A stretch of DNA of 64,000 nt from Dokdonella sp. (GCF_019634775.1 NZ_JAHCAS010000001.1:806001-870000); one strand, 5' to 3'. Positions 1-8,828 are shown, numbered from the stretch's first letter. The notes: generated by a model not told the origin, from the sequence alone. Translations and numbers: made by a program.

Positions 1-240
1 CTGGGTGCCGCCAGCCACTTCCGCCAGCGTGCTGCCGGCCGGCAACGCATACGGGCCGCCGTCCCCGGCACAGGGACCGGGCTGGGTCAGACACGCAGCC
101 TGGGGGTGGTAGGTCGGCTCCGGCAGCCCGCCGCTGCGGGACTGGACGTCATACTGGGGTGGCGGAGGCGGTGGCGGCGACGGTGCCTGCTGCGGGGGAG
201 AAAGCGTGCTGTTGTCGATCCCGGAAACGTTGAAGGTCAT
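1..240 (-). CDS. N-terminal fragment of an unrecognised Pro-rich protein (cut by left edge)
   Basis: A reading frame starts at an ATG at 240, runs leftwards and is still open at base 1, so only the first 80 residues are visible. It begins MTFNVSGID, with no signal peptide or membrane segment. Residues 15-28 are Pro/Gln-rich, with seven prolines in a row at 22-28. A Gly/Pro-rich stretch follows, with cysteines at 50 and 57. Codon use matches the coding regions around it. It is divergent from the kinase at 456. I do not recognise the family, and the function cannot be called from this fragment. Confidence 0.5.
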   Translation of the reverse strand, partial: MTFNVSGIDNSTLSPPQQAPSPPPPPPPQYDVQSRSGGLPEPTYHPQAACLTQPGPCAGDGGPYALPAGSTLAEVAGGTQ

Positions 241-419
241 GACACCCGGCTCCGATTGCCACCCACGGCATCGACCATAGCGCGGCGCGAGTGGAGAAAC
301 AGCCTGGGGAATACCCTGCCTTGGCGCGGAGTTTTCACAGCGGTTGTTGAGGCGGAACGTCATCCGGTCAGTTCCTCGCCTTCCCCGATCGCCGAATCCG
401 AATTCCAGCACCGAACGCC

Positions 420-425
420 TACAAT
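420..425 (+). promoter_or_regulatory. possible -10 element (TACAAT) for the hybrid histidine kinase
   Basis: TACAAT lies 31 bp before the TTG start at 456, a usual distance for a short leader. No good -35 hexamer is found 16-18 bp upstream (only TCCGAA-like sequence), so the call is weak. The ribosome site CGGAG at 442-446 follows. The remainder of 241-455 shows no gene. Confidence 0.3.
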
Positions 426-455
426 CGGGGCGGAGCCGTCCCGGAGCATCGCCGC

Positions 456-3400
456 TTGATTTCGCCGTGGGTCCTGCTGCTGGTCTCGGTCGTCTATGTC
501 GGCGGACTGTTCGCGCTCGCCTACTACGGTGACCGCAAGCCGCTGTATCCGTCGCGCGAATGGCTGCGGCCGATCGTCTACAGCCTTGCCCTGGCCGTGT
601 ATTGTTCGTCGTGGACGTTCTACGGCGCGGTCGGTAGTGCGGCGCGTTCGAGTCTTTCGTACCTGCCGATCTACCTCGGCCCGATCCTGCTGTTCGTGCT
701 CGGCTTCGGCCTGTTCCGCCGTCTCGTGCTGATCGCCAAGGAGCAGAAAGTCACCTCGATTGCCGACTTCGTCGGCTCGCGCTTCGGCAAGTCGCATGCG
801 CTCGGCGCGCTGGTCACGATCATCGCGATCACCGCGATCATCCCGTACGTGGCGCTGCAGCTGAAGGCCGTCGCCATGGGCATCGACGTGCTGACCGCGG
901 CCAGTCCGCTCGAGGATCCCCCGCCGCTGCTCGCCGACAGCGCGCTGTACGTGGCCATGCTGCTCGCCGTGTTCGCGATCCTGTTCGGCACGCGCGGCAT
1001 CGATGCCACCGAGCACCACCACGGCATGATGCTCGCTGTCGCCGCCGAGTCGCTGGTCAAGCTGCTCGCCTTCATCGCTGTCGGCGCCTATGCACTGGTG
1101 CATGCCGACGGGTTCGAGGCGTTCGCCGAACCGTTCCGCGGGCAGACGCCGCTGGAACTTCCGACCGGCTTCGTCGCCCAGACCGTGCTCGCCTTCGCCG
1201 CGATCTTCTGTCTGCCGCGCCAGTTCCAGGTCGGCGTGGTCGAGTGCGAGAACCCGACCGATCTCGGTCGCGCGCGCTGGATGTTTCCGCTCTATCTGCT
1301 GATCATCTGCGCATTGGTGCTGCCGATCGTGCACGCCGGCGCGCAGGCCGCTGCTGGCACCAGCATCGCACCGGATGCCTACGTGTTGTGGTTGCCGATG
1401 GCCAATGGTGACCACCTGCTCGCCGTGTTTGCCTACATCGGCGGCTTCTCCGCAGCCACCGGCATGGTCATCGTCGCTTCGGTCGCGCTGGCGACGATGG
1501 TCAGCAACGACCTCGTCATGCCGACCCTGCTGCGCATCCGGGCCCTGCACCTGGAGAAGCGCGACGATCTCTCCGGCATCGTGCTCGCGGTGCGCCGCAT
1601 CGCCATCGTCCTGCTCGCCCTGCTCGCCTTCGCCTACTACCGCTTCACCACGCAGAACCAGAACCTTGCCGCCATCGGCCTGCTCTCGTTCGCCGCGGTC
1701 GCGCAGTTCGCGCCGGCGATCATCGGCGGCCTGTACTGGCGCGGGGCGAGCCGGGTCGGCGTCTTCGCCGGTCTGATTGCCGGCTTCGCGGTCTGGGCAT
1801 ACACCTTGTTGTTGCCCTCGTTGGCCCAGGCCGGCTGGATGTCCGGGCAATGGCTCAGCCGCGGTCCTTTCGACATCGGCTGGCTGCAACCACAGGCGTT
1901 GTTCCACCTGCACGGCTGGGATGCACTGACGCATGGCACGTTCTGGTCGTTGCTGGCCAATGTCGGCGCTCTGGTGTTCGTGTCGCTGCGCTTCCGCCCG
2001 AGCGTCGAGGAACGCCTGCGCGCCGCTGCGTTCCTCAATCCGGGGGCGATGCGCCCGACCCAGGTCAGCGAATGGCGCGGCCGGGTGAGCGTGGGCGACC
2101 TGCGCGCGGTGGCGGACCGCATCGTCGGCGAGCGCAACGCCGCGCGCGCCTTCGAGGACTACGAGCAGTCCAGCGGCAAGAAACTGACCGCCGATGCCTC
2201 CGCCGACCGCTCCCTGTTGCAGCACACCGAGCGCCTGCTCGCCTCGGCGGTCGGTGCGGCCTCGGCGCGGCGCATGCTGACCACGGCGTTGCGCGGCACA
2301 GGCCTCGACCTCTCCGAGGCGGTCGCGTTGCTCGACGAGACCTCGCAGGAGCTGCGCTTCAACCGCGAGCTGCTCGCGGTCACGTTCGAGAACATGATGC
2401 AAGGCATCAGCGTGGTCGATGCCGACCTGTGCATCGTCGCTTGGAACCGTCGCTACCTCGACCTGTTCGACTACCCGGAAGGTTTCGTCTACGTCGGTCG
2501 TCCCGTCGCCGACCTGATCCTGCACAACGCCGCCAAGGGCCTGCTCGGCGACGAGGATCCGGATGTCTTGCTGCGCAAGCGCCTCGCCCACCTGCGCCTC
2601 GGCCGACCGCACGTGTTCGTGCGCTGGCGTCCGGACGGCCGCGTCATCGAGACGCGTGGCGATCCGCTGCCGGGCGGCGGCTATCTGACCACCTTCACCG
2701 ACATCACCGCCTACAAGCGCGCCGAGCAGGCCCTGATCGAGGCCAACGAGACGCTCGAGCAGCGCGTCGAGCAGCGCACGCATGAACTGAGCGTGGCGCT
2801 CGCCGCGCAGGAACAGGCCAAGCGCCAGGCCGAAGCCGCGAACCTGTCGAAGACGCGCTTCCTCGCCGCGGCCAGCCACGACCTGCTGCAACCGCTCAAC
2901 GCCGCACGCCTGTTCACTTCGGCCCTGCACCACCAGCCCGGGCTCGATGCCGAGGCGGAAACCCTGGTCGAGCGCATCGACACGTCGTTCAAGGCAGCCG
3001 AGGATCTGCTCGATGCCCTGCTCGATGCCTCGCGCCTGGATGCTGGCAAGTACCACGCCGAGGTGGCCGACGTGTCCCTGGCCGAGGTCATCGAGCCGTT
3101 GAAGAACGCTTTCGCCGTGCAGGCCGCTGCGCGCGGTCTGCGCCTGCGCTTCGTCGACAGCGACGCCTGGGTGCGCACCGATGCGCAGCTGTTGCGCCGC
3201 ATCCTGCAGAACTTCCTGTCCAATGCGCTGCGCTACACGCGTCACGGCAGTGTCCTGCTCGGGATTCGCTGGCTGTCTCCCGAACGGCTGCGCATCGAGG
3301 TGCGCGATTCCGGCCCCGGCATCGCGCCGGACCAGCAGGCTTCGATCTTCGACGAGTTCCGCCGCGGCAGTCAGACATCACCGTGGGGCGAGAAGGGGTT

Positions 3401-3965
3401 GGGACTTGGCCTGGCGATCTGCGAACGCATGGCGCGGCTGCTCGGACATCGCCTGAGCCTGCGCTCGCAACTCGGTCGCGGCTGCGTGTTCGCCATCGAC
3501 CTGCCGCGCGTCGCGCCACCGCGCCTGCCCGCACCCAGCCACAGCGAACGCAGCCGCACGGCAGGCATCACCGGTGGCCTGCACGCGCTCTGCCTCGACA
3601 ACGAACCGGCGATCCTCGAAGGCATGGCCGCCCTGCTCAAGCGCTGGGGCGTCACCTGCGACCTTGCAGAGAACACCCAGGCCGCCCTGGAGGCCGTGCG
3701 TCGCCGTCGCCCCGACCTGATCCTTGCCGACTACCATCTCGACGGCAGCGAGGACGGCCTCTCCGCACTCGCCACGTTGCGGGCGGCCTGCCAACCGGCG
3801 CCGCCCGGCGCCCTCGTCACCGCCGACAACAGCCCCGAACTGACCACCCAGGTCCGCGAACTCGGCCACGTGCTGCTGCGCAAGCCCGTCAAGCCGGCGG
3901 CGCTGCGCGCGGTCATCGCGCAACTGGGCCGCAAAGGGCAGGGCGGGGAGCAAGGGATGCCCTGA
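456..3965 (+). CDS. hybrid sensor histidine kinase with N-terminal sodium:solute symporter domain (CrbS/MxtR-like)
   Basis: A 1169-residue inner-membrane sensor. Residues 1 to about 500 form a multi-pass sodium:solute symporter (SSF/PutP-like) module. A PAS-like domain follows from about 643, then a coiled coil at roughly 762-800, then the kinase: H-box ASHDLLQPLN with phospho-His808, N-box QNFLSNALRYT and G-box GLGLGLAIC. The C-terminal receiver has acceptor Asp1092 in ILADYHLD. This architecture is typical of CrbS/MxtR kinases, which in Vibrio and Pseudomonas control acetate use through a LuxR-type regulator. That role is inferred here, and no partner regulator is adjacent. The start is TTG at 456, with GGAG at 443-446. 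The last codons (Gly-Met-Pro-stop) lie inside a repeat end at 3954. Confidence 0.9.
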   Translation: MISPWVLLLVSVVYVGGLFALAYYGDRKPLYPSREWLRPIVYSLALAVYCSSWTFYGAVGSAARSSLSYLPIYLGPILLFVLGFGLFRRLVLIAKEQKVTSIADFVGSRFGKSHALGALVTIIAITAIIPYVALQLKAVAMGIDVLTAASPLEDPPPLLADSALYVAMLLAVFAILFGTRGIDATEHHHGMMLAVAAESLVKLLAFIAVGAYALVHADGFEAFAEPFRGQTPLELPTGFVAQTVLAFAAIFCLPRQFQVGVVECENPTDLGRARWMFPLYLLIICALVLPIVHAGAQAAAGTSIAPDAYVLWLPMANGDHLLAVFAYIGGFSAATGMVIVASVALATMVSNDLVMPTLLRIRALHLEKRDDLSGIVLAVRRIAIVLLALLAFAYYRFTTQNQNLAAIGLLSFAAVAQFAPAIIGGLYWRGASRVGVFAGLIAGFAVWAYTLLLPSLAQAGWMSGQWLSRGPFDIGWLQPQALFHLHGWDALTHGTFWSLLANVGALVFVSLRFRPSVEERLRAAAFLNPGAMRPTQVSEWRGRVSVGDLRAVADRIVGERNAARAFEDYEQSSGKKLTADASADRSLLQHTERLLASAVGAASARRMLTTALRGTGLDLSEAVALLDETSQELRFNRELLAVTFENMMQGISVVDADLCIVAWNRRYLDLFDYPEGFVYVGRPVADLILHNAAKGLLGDEDPDVLLRKRLAHLRLGRPHVFVRWRPDGRVIETRGDPLPGGGYLTTFTDITAYKRAEQALIEANETLEQRVEQRTHELSVALAAQEQAKRQAEAANLSKTRFLAAASHDLLQPLNAARLFTSALHHQPGLDAEAETLVERIDTSFKAAEDLLDALLDASRLDAGKYHAEVADVSLAEVIEPLKNAFAVQAAARGLRLRFVDSDAWVRTDAQLLRRILQNFLSNALRYTRHGSVLLGIRWLSPERLRIEVRDSGPGIAPDQQASIFDEFRRGSQTSPWGEKGLGLGLAICERMARLLGHRLSLRSQLGRGCVFAIDLPRVAPPRLPAPSHSERSRTAGITGGLHALCLDNEPAILEGMAALLKRWGVTCDLAENTQAALEAVRRRRPDLILADYHLDGSEDGLSALATLRAACQPAPPGALVTADNSPELTTQVRELGHVLLRKPVKPAALRAVIAQLGRKGQGGEQGMP

Positions 3966-3990
3966 TCAATCCCGCAATGGCGTCATGACA
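3954..3990 (+). repeat. solo end of the MITE-like repeat family
   Basis: GGGATGCCCTGATCAATCCC followed by GCAATGGCGTCATGAC. The same left-end sequence heads the full element at 21432, the truncated copy at 50449 and the solo ends at 14927 and 60127. It supplies the stop codon of the histidine kinase gene. A nearby CTATTCCCCATTCCCTGC (from 4044) belongs to a different repeat family, best seen at 7684. Confidence 0.7.
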
Positions 3991-4102
3991 TCCCAAGGGA
4001 TGCACGGCACGAGACGCGCATCCGGCCGGCGGCAGACCCCTGCCTATTCCCCATTCCCTGCTTCACCGGTACCCTCAGCCGCGCAAACCCGCGGAGGCCG
4101 AC

Positions 4103-4735
4103 ATGCTCAAGGTGCTGGTGGCGAGTTCCAAGGGAGGATGCGGCAAGAGCACCATCGCCACGCATCTGGCCGCCTACTACGCCCTGAAGGGCAAGGCGAC
4201 CGTGCTCGCCGATGCCGACCGTCAGGGTTCGAGCAGCCGTTGGTGCGCGAAGCGCGCGCTGCTCGCCAGCGCCGTGCTGCCGGTCGACGCCACGCGCAGC
4301 GGCTGGCTGCAACGGATTCCAGCCGACGCCGAACACGTCATCATCGACACCGGTGCCGGCGTGCGTGCCAGCGAGATCTCCGAGTACATCGACGATGTCG
4401 ATGCCATCGTCGTGCCGGTGCTGCCCTCGACGATCGATCTCGAAGCAACCGGCCCCTTCCTCGCCGACCTTGCCCGCGTGCCGCGGGTCAAGCGCGGCAA
4501 GGTGCCGGTCGGCCTCGTCGCCAACCGCACCAAGCCCTGGACCAACGCGACCCAGTCGGCGCTCGAAGCGATGCGCGACCTGCCCTTCCCGCTGGTTGCC
4601 ACCCTGCGTGACTCGCAGGCCTACGTGCTCATGACCGGTCTCGGCAAGAGCCTGTTCGACTACCACTCCGAGAACGTGCGCGCGCACCAGGATGACTGGC
4701 AGAAGTTGTTGCGCTGGCTGAAGAAGGCTGGCTGA
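4103..4735 (+). CDS. orphan ParA/MinD-family ATPase
   Basis: A 210-residue cytosolic P-loop ATPase. The deviant Walker A motif KGGCGKST occupies residues 10-17, including the signature lysine at position 10 that marks ParA/MinD dimerising ATPases. A DADRQGSSS element (Walker A', usually DxDPQGS) follows near residue 38, then IIDTGAG as the Walker B region. It is short for a chromosomal ParA, has no N-terminal DNA-binding extension and no parB beside it, so it is more likely an orphan positioning ATPase than the chromosome partitioner. A strong ribosome site (GGAGG, 4093-4097) precedes the ATG. The cargo is unknown. Confidence 0.85.
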   Translation: MLKVLVASSKGGCGKSTIATHLAAYYALKGKATVLADADRQGSSSRWCAKRALLASAVLPVDATRSGWLQRIPADAEHVIIDTGAGVRASEISEYIDDVDAIVVPVLPSTIDLEATGPFLADLARVPRVKRGKVPVGLVANRTKPWTNATQSALEAMRDLPFPLVATLRDSQAYVLMTGLGKSLFDYHSENVRAHQDDWQKLLRWLKKAG

Positions 4736-4786
4736 CGCGTCGCCGCGGCTTGCGGCATGATGGTGGCCCCGCATGCCGGAGTTCCC

Positions 4787-5272
4787 ATGTCGATCCGCCA
4801 GCTCATCCTCCTGCGGCATGCGCATGCCGAACCGCCGGCACCGGACCAGTCCGATGCCGAGCGTCCGCTCACCGAGGGTGGCCAGCGCGAGGCGACCGCC
4901 GCGGCCGCTTGGCTCGCCGCACATGACGTGCAGCCCGATGTCGTGCTGTGCTCGCCGGCCCGACGCACGCGCGAGACCGCCATTTCGATCGTCGACGTGC
5001 TCGGCGCCGCTGATGCCCTGCGCTTCGAGCCGCGCATCTACGAAGCCACGCCGGCGACCCTGATCGACCTGCTCGACGAACACGCGAACGCCGACTGCGT
5101 GCTGCTGGTCGGCCACAATCCCGGGCTGGAAACCCTGGTCGCCCTGCTCACCGACGGCACTTCCGACAGTGGCCGTGGCATGCCGCCCGGTTCGATCGCG
5201 TGGCTGCATGTGGATGCCGACAGCGCGCTCGAGCCTGGTGCGGCGAACCTGCGGCATTTCTGGTGGCCTTGA
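4787..5272 (+). CDS. sixA: SixA-type phosphohistidine phosphatase
   Basis: A small (161-residue) histidine-phosphatase-superfamily protein with the RHA catalytic motif at residues 10-12 (LILLRHAHAE), a second catalytic-region motif LCSPARRTRET and the C-terminal GHNPG block. Its size and motifs match SixA, which removes phosphate from histidine residues of phosphotransfer proteins. The start is ATG 4787 with GGAG at 4778-4781; an upstream in-frame ATG at 4757 lacks a ribosome site. The stop overlaps the probable start of the YceI gene. The hybrid histidine kinase upstream is a conceivable but unproven functional neighbour. Confidence 0.8.
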   Translation: MSIRQLILLRHAHAEPPAPDQSDAERPLTEGGQREATAAAAWLAAHDVQPDVVLCSPARRTRETAISIVDVLGAADALRFEPRIYEATPATLIDLLDEHANADCVLLVGHNPGLETLVALLTDGTSDSGRGMPPGSIAWLHVDADSALEPGAANLRHFWWP

Positions 5273-5859
5273 AGGCGTACGCGAGACTGGCTGTCGCCTG
5301 CCTGCTGGCGGCATCGCCGCTCGCGGCGATGGCGGGATCACTGGATGAGGTGATCCTGTTCGACAGCGCGCGCTCGCACGCCGAATTCAAGGTCAGGGTA
5401 CTGTGGATGTTCGATGTCGAAGGCCGCTTCGGCCATGTGTACGGCCATGTGCGGCTCGACCGTGGCGCCGGCAGCGGCGTCGTCGATGCGCGCATCGATG
5501 CCAACGCGGTGAAGATGCGCCGCAGCGGCATGGAGGACTGGGTCAAGTCGGCGGAGTTCTTCGATGTCGCCCGCCATCCGGAGATCCGCTTCCTGTCCGA
5601 TCCCTTCCCGCTGGAGCGCCTTACCGAAGGTGGCAGTCTGCCCGGTTCACTCGCCCTGCGCGGCATCCGTGGTCGGGTCGTGTTCGACGTGCGGCCCGCG
5701 ACCTGCGCCCGGCCCGGCGTCGAATGCGCGGTCGAGGCAACCGGAATCCTGCGGCGCGGCGTGTTCGGCATGCGTTCGCGCAAGGGCACCCTGGCCGACA
5801 AGGTCGAATTGCAGCTGGCGGTGTGGACCGACCCGGCGACCCCAGGCATCGCACCGTGA
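5269..5859 (+). CDS. YceI-like periplasmic lipid-binding-fold protein
   Basis: About 196 residues. An N-terminal signal peptide (KAYARLAVACLLAASPLAAMA) leads into a YceI-type beta-barrel domain, with the family pattern of 'F..DSARSHAEFKV', 'F.V..G.F..V.G' and 'V....FFDV.RHPEIRF'. YceI proteins are periplasmic and bind isoprenoid-type lipids; the ligand here is unknown. The start is uncertain: TTG 5269, overlapping the sixA stop, gives the cleanest signal peptide, while GTG 5263 is an alternative. The stop overlaps the GTG of the next gene, so translation is probably coupled. Confidence 0.75.
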   Translation: MKAYARLAVACLLAASPLAAMAGSLDEVILFDSARSHAEFKVRVLWMFDVEGRFGHVYGHVRLDRGAGSGVVDARIDANAVKMRRSGMEDWVKSAEFFDVARHPEIRFLSDPFPLERLTEGGSLPGSLALRGIRGRVVFDVRPATCARPGVECAVEATGILRRGVFGMRSRKGTLADKVELQLAVWTDPATPGIAP

Positions 5860-7673
5860 CCGGAAGCCTCGCACGACTCCTGGCCATCGCCTGCGTCGCC
5901 CTGGCCTTCACTGGTTGCTCGGTCAACCGCCAGCTTGCGCGCCAGGCCGACGCGATCGTCGCCAACTCGCGGCTGGCGAGCGTCGATTGCGACCGAGCCG
6001 ACCGCTGCGCGATCGGAACCCCGCTGCGCGCACTGGCCGAGCAGGCGCGTATGGACAGCACGGCCGAGCGGCCAACTCATTACGTCAACCTGCTCGAGCT
6101 CGGCGAGGACGCCCTGCTGCTGCGCGTGCACCTGATCCGCGCCGCGCGGGAGAGCATCGACATCCAGACCTTCATCTGGGCCGACGACGATGCCGGTCGC
6201 CTGCTGCTCGACGAGCTGCTCGCCGCCGCGCGTCGCGGCGTGCGCGTGCGCATCATCGCCGACCAGCTGTTCTCGCTGGAGGATGCCGAGCTGCTGTCGC
6301 GGCTCGCGCGCATCCATGCGAACTTCGAGGTGCGCATCTACAACCCGACCTTCCACAAGGCGGTTACGCATCCGATCGAGTTCGCCGCAAGCATCCTGTG
6401 CTGCTTCCGTCGCTTCAACCAGCGCATGCACAACAAGCTGTTCCTGGTCGACGACATGTTCGGCATCGCCGGCGGGCGCAACCACCAGAACCGCTATTTC
6501 GACTGGGACCACGAGTTCGATTACCGCGATCGCGACGTGCTCGTCACCGGGCCGGTGGCCGGACGCGCGATGGCGCAATCGTTCGAGAAGTTCTGGGCGT
6601 ACCGGCGCGCAGTGCCGCTGACCCGCCTCAACGATGTCAACAGCCGCATCGTCGCCGAGGCCGATGCCTCCCTCGATCTGCCAGCGCCCACGCGCTCGGC
6701 CGATCCGGAACGCGTACGCCAGCTCGAGGCGGATGCCGACGATGCCGATGTGATCACCCGACGCTTCGTTGACGAAGCACTGCGCGTCGGCCGAGCCGAC
6801 TACTTCTCGGACGATCCCGAGAAACAGGACGACGCCGCCGATGCCAATCGCCAGCTCGGCGAGCAGATCTCCCGCCTGATCGTCGGCACGCGCGAACGCC
6901 TGGTCGTGCAGACCCCTTACCTCGTCATCAGCAAGCGTGCGCGCAAGGTGTTCCGCGAACTTCGCGAACGTACCGAGCCACCGCGCGTGATCGTCTCGAC
7001 CAACTCGCTGGCGGCAACCGACGCGTTCTACGTCTACGCGCTGTCGCACAAGTACAAGAAGCGCTACCTCAAGCTCGGCTTCCGCATTCACGAGTTCAAG
7101 CCGTTTCCCGGAGACGCCGCCAAACTCGTCGCCGGTTACGACCAGCTCGTCGGCGGCCCTGGCAGCGATGGCTACCAGCGCTACGGGCGCGCGCCGGTCA
7201 GCGCTCATGGCGTGCGCCTCGGCATGCACGCAAAATCGATCGTCATCGATCGTCACATCACCCTGATCGGCTCGCACAACTTCGACCCACGCTCGGACGA
7301 CTACAACACCGAGTCGGGCTTCATCTTTGACGACCGCGCGCTGGCCGCGCGCATCGAAGCTGCGATCCTGCGCGACACCGAACCGCAGAACGCCTGGACG
7401 ATCGCCAAGCGTCCGCGCACGAATCTCATCCACCGCATCAACAACGCGATCGCCGACTTCTCGACCGCGTTGCCGCTGTTCGACTTCTGGCCGTTCCGCT
7501 ATGCCACCAGCTACGAATTGAACGACGGCTGCCGTCCGCTGCCGCCCAACGATCCCGGCTTCTACGACTGCTACACGGCGGTCGGCGACTTTCCGCAGGT
7601 CGACCTGCCGATGAAGACGATCTACACGCGCATCGCCACCGCCTTCGGCGCTGCGGCGGTGGGGATTTTGTAG
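5856..7673 (+). CDS. phospholipase D-family lipoprotein (ClsC/YmdC-like cardiolipin synthase)
   Basis: A 605-residue protein with a lipoprotein signal (lipid-accepting Cys21 in FTGCS) and two PLD catalytic motifs: HNKLFLVDD with His192, followed by GGRN, and HAKSIVIDR with His458, followed by GSHNFDPRS. The two HKD motifs spaced across one chain, the lipoprotein anchor and the length resemble ClsC/YmdC, which makes cardiolipin by transferring a phosphatidyl group. The exact substrate is inferred. The start is the GTG at 5856, overlapping the YceI stop (GTGA). An in-frame open region upstream is only antecedent read-through and is not used. Confidence 0.85.
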   Translation: MTGSLARLLAIACVALAFTGCSVNRQLARQADAIVANSRLASVDCDRADRCAIGTPLRALAEQARMDSTAERPTHYVNLLELGEDALLLRVHLIRAARESIDIQTFIWADDDAGRLLLDELLAAARRGVRVRIIADQLFSLEDAELLSRLARIHANFEVRIYNPTFHKAVTHPIEFAASILCCFRRFNQRMHNKLFLVDDMFGIAGGRNHQNRYFDWDHEFDYRDRDVLVTGPVAGRAMAQSFEKFWAYRRAVPLTRLNDVNSRIVAEADASLDLPAPTRSADPERVRQLEADADDADVITRRFVDEALRVGRADYFSDDPEKQDDAADANRQLGEQISRLIVGTRERLVVQTPYLVISKRARKVFRELRERTEPPRVIVSTNSLAATDAFYVYALSHKYKKRYLKLGFRIHEFKPFPGDAAKLVAGYDQLVGGPGSDGYQRYGRAPVSAHGVRLGMHAKSIVIDRHITLIGSHNFDPRSDDYNTESGFIFDDRALAARIEAAILRDTEPQNAWTIAKRPRTNLIHRINNAIADFSTALPLFDFWPFRYATSYELNDGCRPLPPNDPGFYDCYTAVGDFPQVDLPMKTIYTRIATAFGAAAVGIL

Positions 7674-7683
7674 CCCTGAGGCC

Positions 7684-7771
7684 GGGAATGGGGGATGAGG
7701 AATGGGAGAGCTGGGCGCAAAGCGCGGCTGAGGCCTGTTTCAAACCATCCCCCATTCCCAGCTTCACCCAG
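7684..7771. repeat. 'GGGAATGGGG' repeat, inverted pair
   Basis: The left arm runs from 7684 to 7715 (GGGAATGGGGGATGAGGAAT, then GGGAGAGCTGGG). The right arm is at about 7747-7771 (CATCCCCCATTCCCAGCTTC, then ACCC). The two form an imperfect inverted repeat directly after the phospholipase gene. Similar blocks occur near 4044 and 44026. There is no T-tract, so this is not a typical intrinsic terminator. Confidence 0.55.
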
Positions 7772-7782
7772 CTTCTTCCAGA

Positions 7783-7811
7783 TTGACGCGTCCCATGGCG
7801 GCGTCTAGTCT
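7783..7811 (+). promoter_or_regulatory. sigma-70-type promoter for the DUF1232 gene
   Basis: TTGACG (7783-7788), a 17-bp spacer and TAGTCT (7806-7811), located 39 bp before the ATG at 7850. Both hexamers are close to consensus and the spacing is ideal. Confidence 0.6.
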
Positions 7812-7849
7812 CGGCAGCCGGTTTTCCCCCATCTAGCGGAGCGGCACCC

Positions 7850-8422
7850 ATGTCCCTGGACATCACGATCCAACTTGGCGACGAGGATCTCGAGCACTTC
7901 ATCGAGGCGATGCGGAAAGCACAGGCCAAGGCCGCCGGCATGGCAGCCGATGCGATCACCTCCGCCGCTTCGCGCCTGCTCGTCGATGTGCCGAAGGTCA
8001 AGGTGCCAGCCTTCATCCGCGACCGGCTCGAGAAGCTCGACACCATGATCCAGCTGGTCAAGGACGAGGGCTATGGCCTGCCCGACGAAGACCGCCAGCG
8101 CGTCCTCTCGTGCCTGGCTTACTTCTCCGATCCGCACGACATCATCCCGGACAGCGTGCCCGTGATCGGCTTCCTCGACGACGCGATCATGATCGAACTC
8201 TGCGTGCGCGAACTGCGTCCGGAGATCGAGGCCTATTCCGACTTCGTCCTCTACCGCAACCAGGAAGCGACGCGTCGCGGTGTCGACCCGGCCAGCCTGC
8301 GCACCCAGCGCGTCGACTGGCTCGAAACGCGGCGCCAGGAAGCACACGAGAACATGCGCCGCCGCCGCCGTGACGGCTATGGCGGCGGCGGCTGGCAGCC
8401 GACTCTGTTCCGCATGCGCTGA
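7850..8422 (+). CDS. DUF1232 (YkvA-like) protein
   Basis: A 190-residue protein whose central segment YFSDPHDIIPDSVPVIGFLD (near residues 87-106) is the hallmark of the DUF1232/YkvA family. That segment probably contacts or crosses the membrane. The N-terminus is charged and helical. The C-terminus ends in an Arg-rich stretch (RRRRRD) and a short Gly run. No biochemical role is established for the family. It is a single gene with its own promoter. Confidence 0.8.
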   Translation: MSLDITIQLGDEDLEHFIEAMRKAQAKAAGMAADAITSAASRLLVDVPKVKVPAFIRDRLEKLDTMIQLVKDEGYGLPDEDRQRVLSCLAYFSDPHDIIPDSVPVIGFLDDAIMIELCVRELRPEIEAYSDFVLYRNQEATRRGVDPASLRTQRVDWLETRRQEAHENMRRRRRDGYGGGGWQPTLFRMR

Positions 8423-8563
8423 GTATCGAGGACAAGGGATGGGGGCTCGTCCTCCGTCCCGACCGGCGTGAGGCGCCCTGGGCATCCCGTACGCGACGAT
8501 CTGCTGGGTCGGTGATGGTTGCGCGGGATTCCGCCCGTCTCGCCTGGGCCAGATCATGGTCGC

Positions 8564-8591
8564 TTGACTCGCAAACGCGAATCATTATCAT
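8564..8591 (+). promoter_or_regulatory. promoter with overlapping Fur box upstream of hemP
   Basis: TTGACT (8564-8569), a 16-bp spacer and TATCAT (8586-8591) make a good promoter 33 bp before hemP. A Fur-box-like 19-mer at 8571-8589 fills the spacer: its right half, AATCATTATC, is identical to the consensus and its left half is weaker (about 14 of 19 positions overall). Iron-loaded Fur bound there would block RNA polymerase, so the heme genes should be expressed under iron limitation. Confidence 0.75.
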
Positions 8592-8624
8592 TTCCGACGG
8601 TTCGACCCCTTCGGAGCCACGACC

Positions 8625-8828
8625 ATGCTGAACCCGTCTGCCAGTGCCGCGCCGGTTGGCCAGGATTCCCCCGCACCATTCACCGCCACGCCCGTGCGCA
8701 CCAGCGCATCGAAACGCATCGACAGCCTGCGCCTGCTCGGCGGTGGGCGTGAGCTCGTCATCGAGCACGCCGGCCAGGAATACCGCCTGCGCCTGACGCG
8801 CAACGACAAGCTCATACTGACCAAGTGA
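8625..8828 (+). CDS. hemP: hemin uptake protein HemP
   Basis: A 67-residue protein. The variable N-terminal half is followed by the conserved HemP core: 'RIDSLRLLGGGRELVIEHAG' then 'YRLRLTRNDKLILTK', ending at the typical C-terminus. HemP is a small cytosolic protein encoded next to heme receptors and reported in some proteobacteria to activate heme-uptake gene expression. It is preceded by a Fur-controlled promoter and is the first gene of the heme operon. Confidence 0.9.
   Translation: MLNPSASAAPVGQDSPAPFTATPVRTSASKRIDSLRLLGGGRELVIEHAGQEYRLRLTRNDKLILTK

Noticed and set aside
360..3245. Very long open frame (961 codons) on the strand opposite the hybrid kinase
   Set aside because: Its translation is low-complexity (Asp/Glu/Arg/Gln-rich) with no family pattern, whereas the opposite frame has all kinase motifs; this is a GC-rich shadow.
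5148..7433. Open frame of 761 codons antisense to the phospholipase gene
   Set aside because: Same shadow effect; the sense frame contains both HKD motifs and a lipobox.
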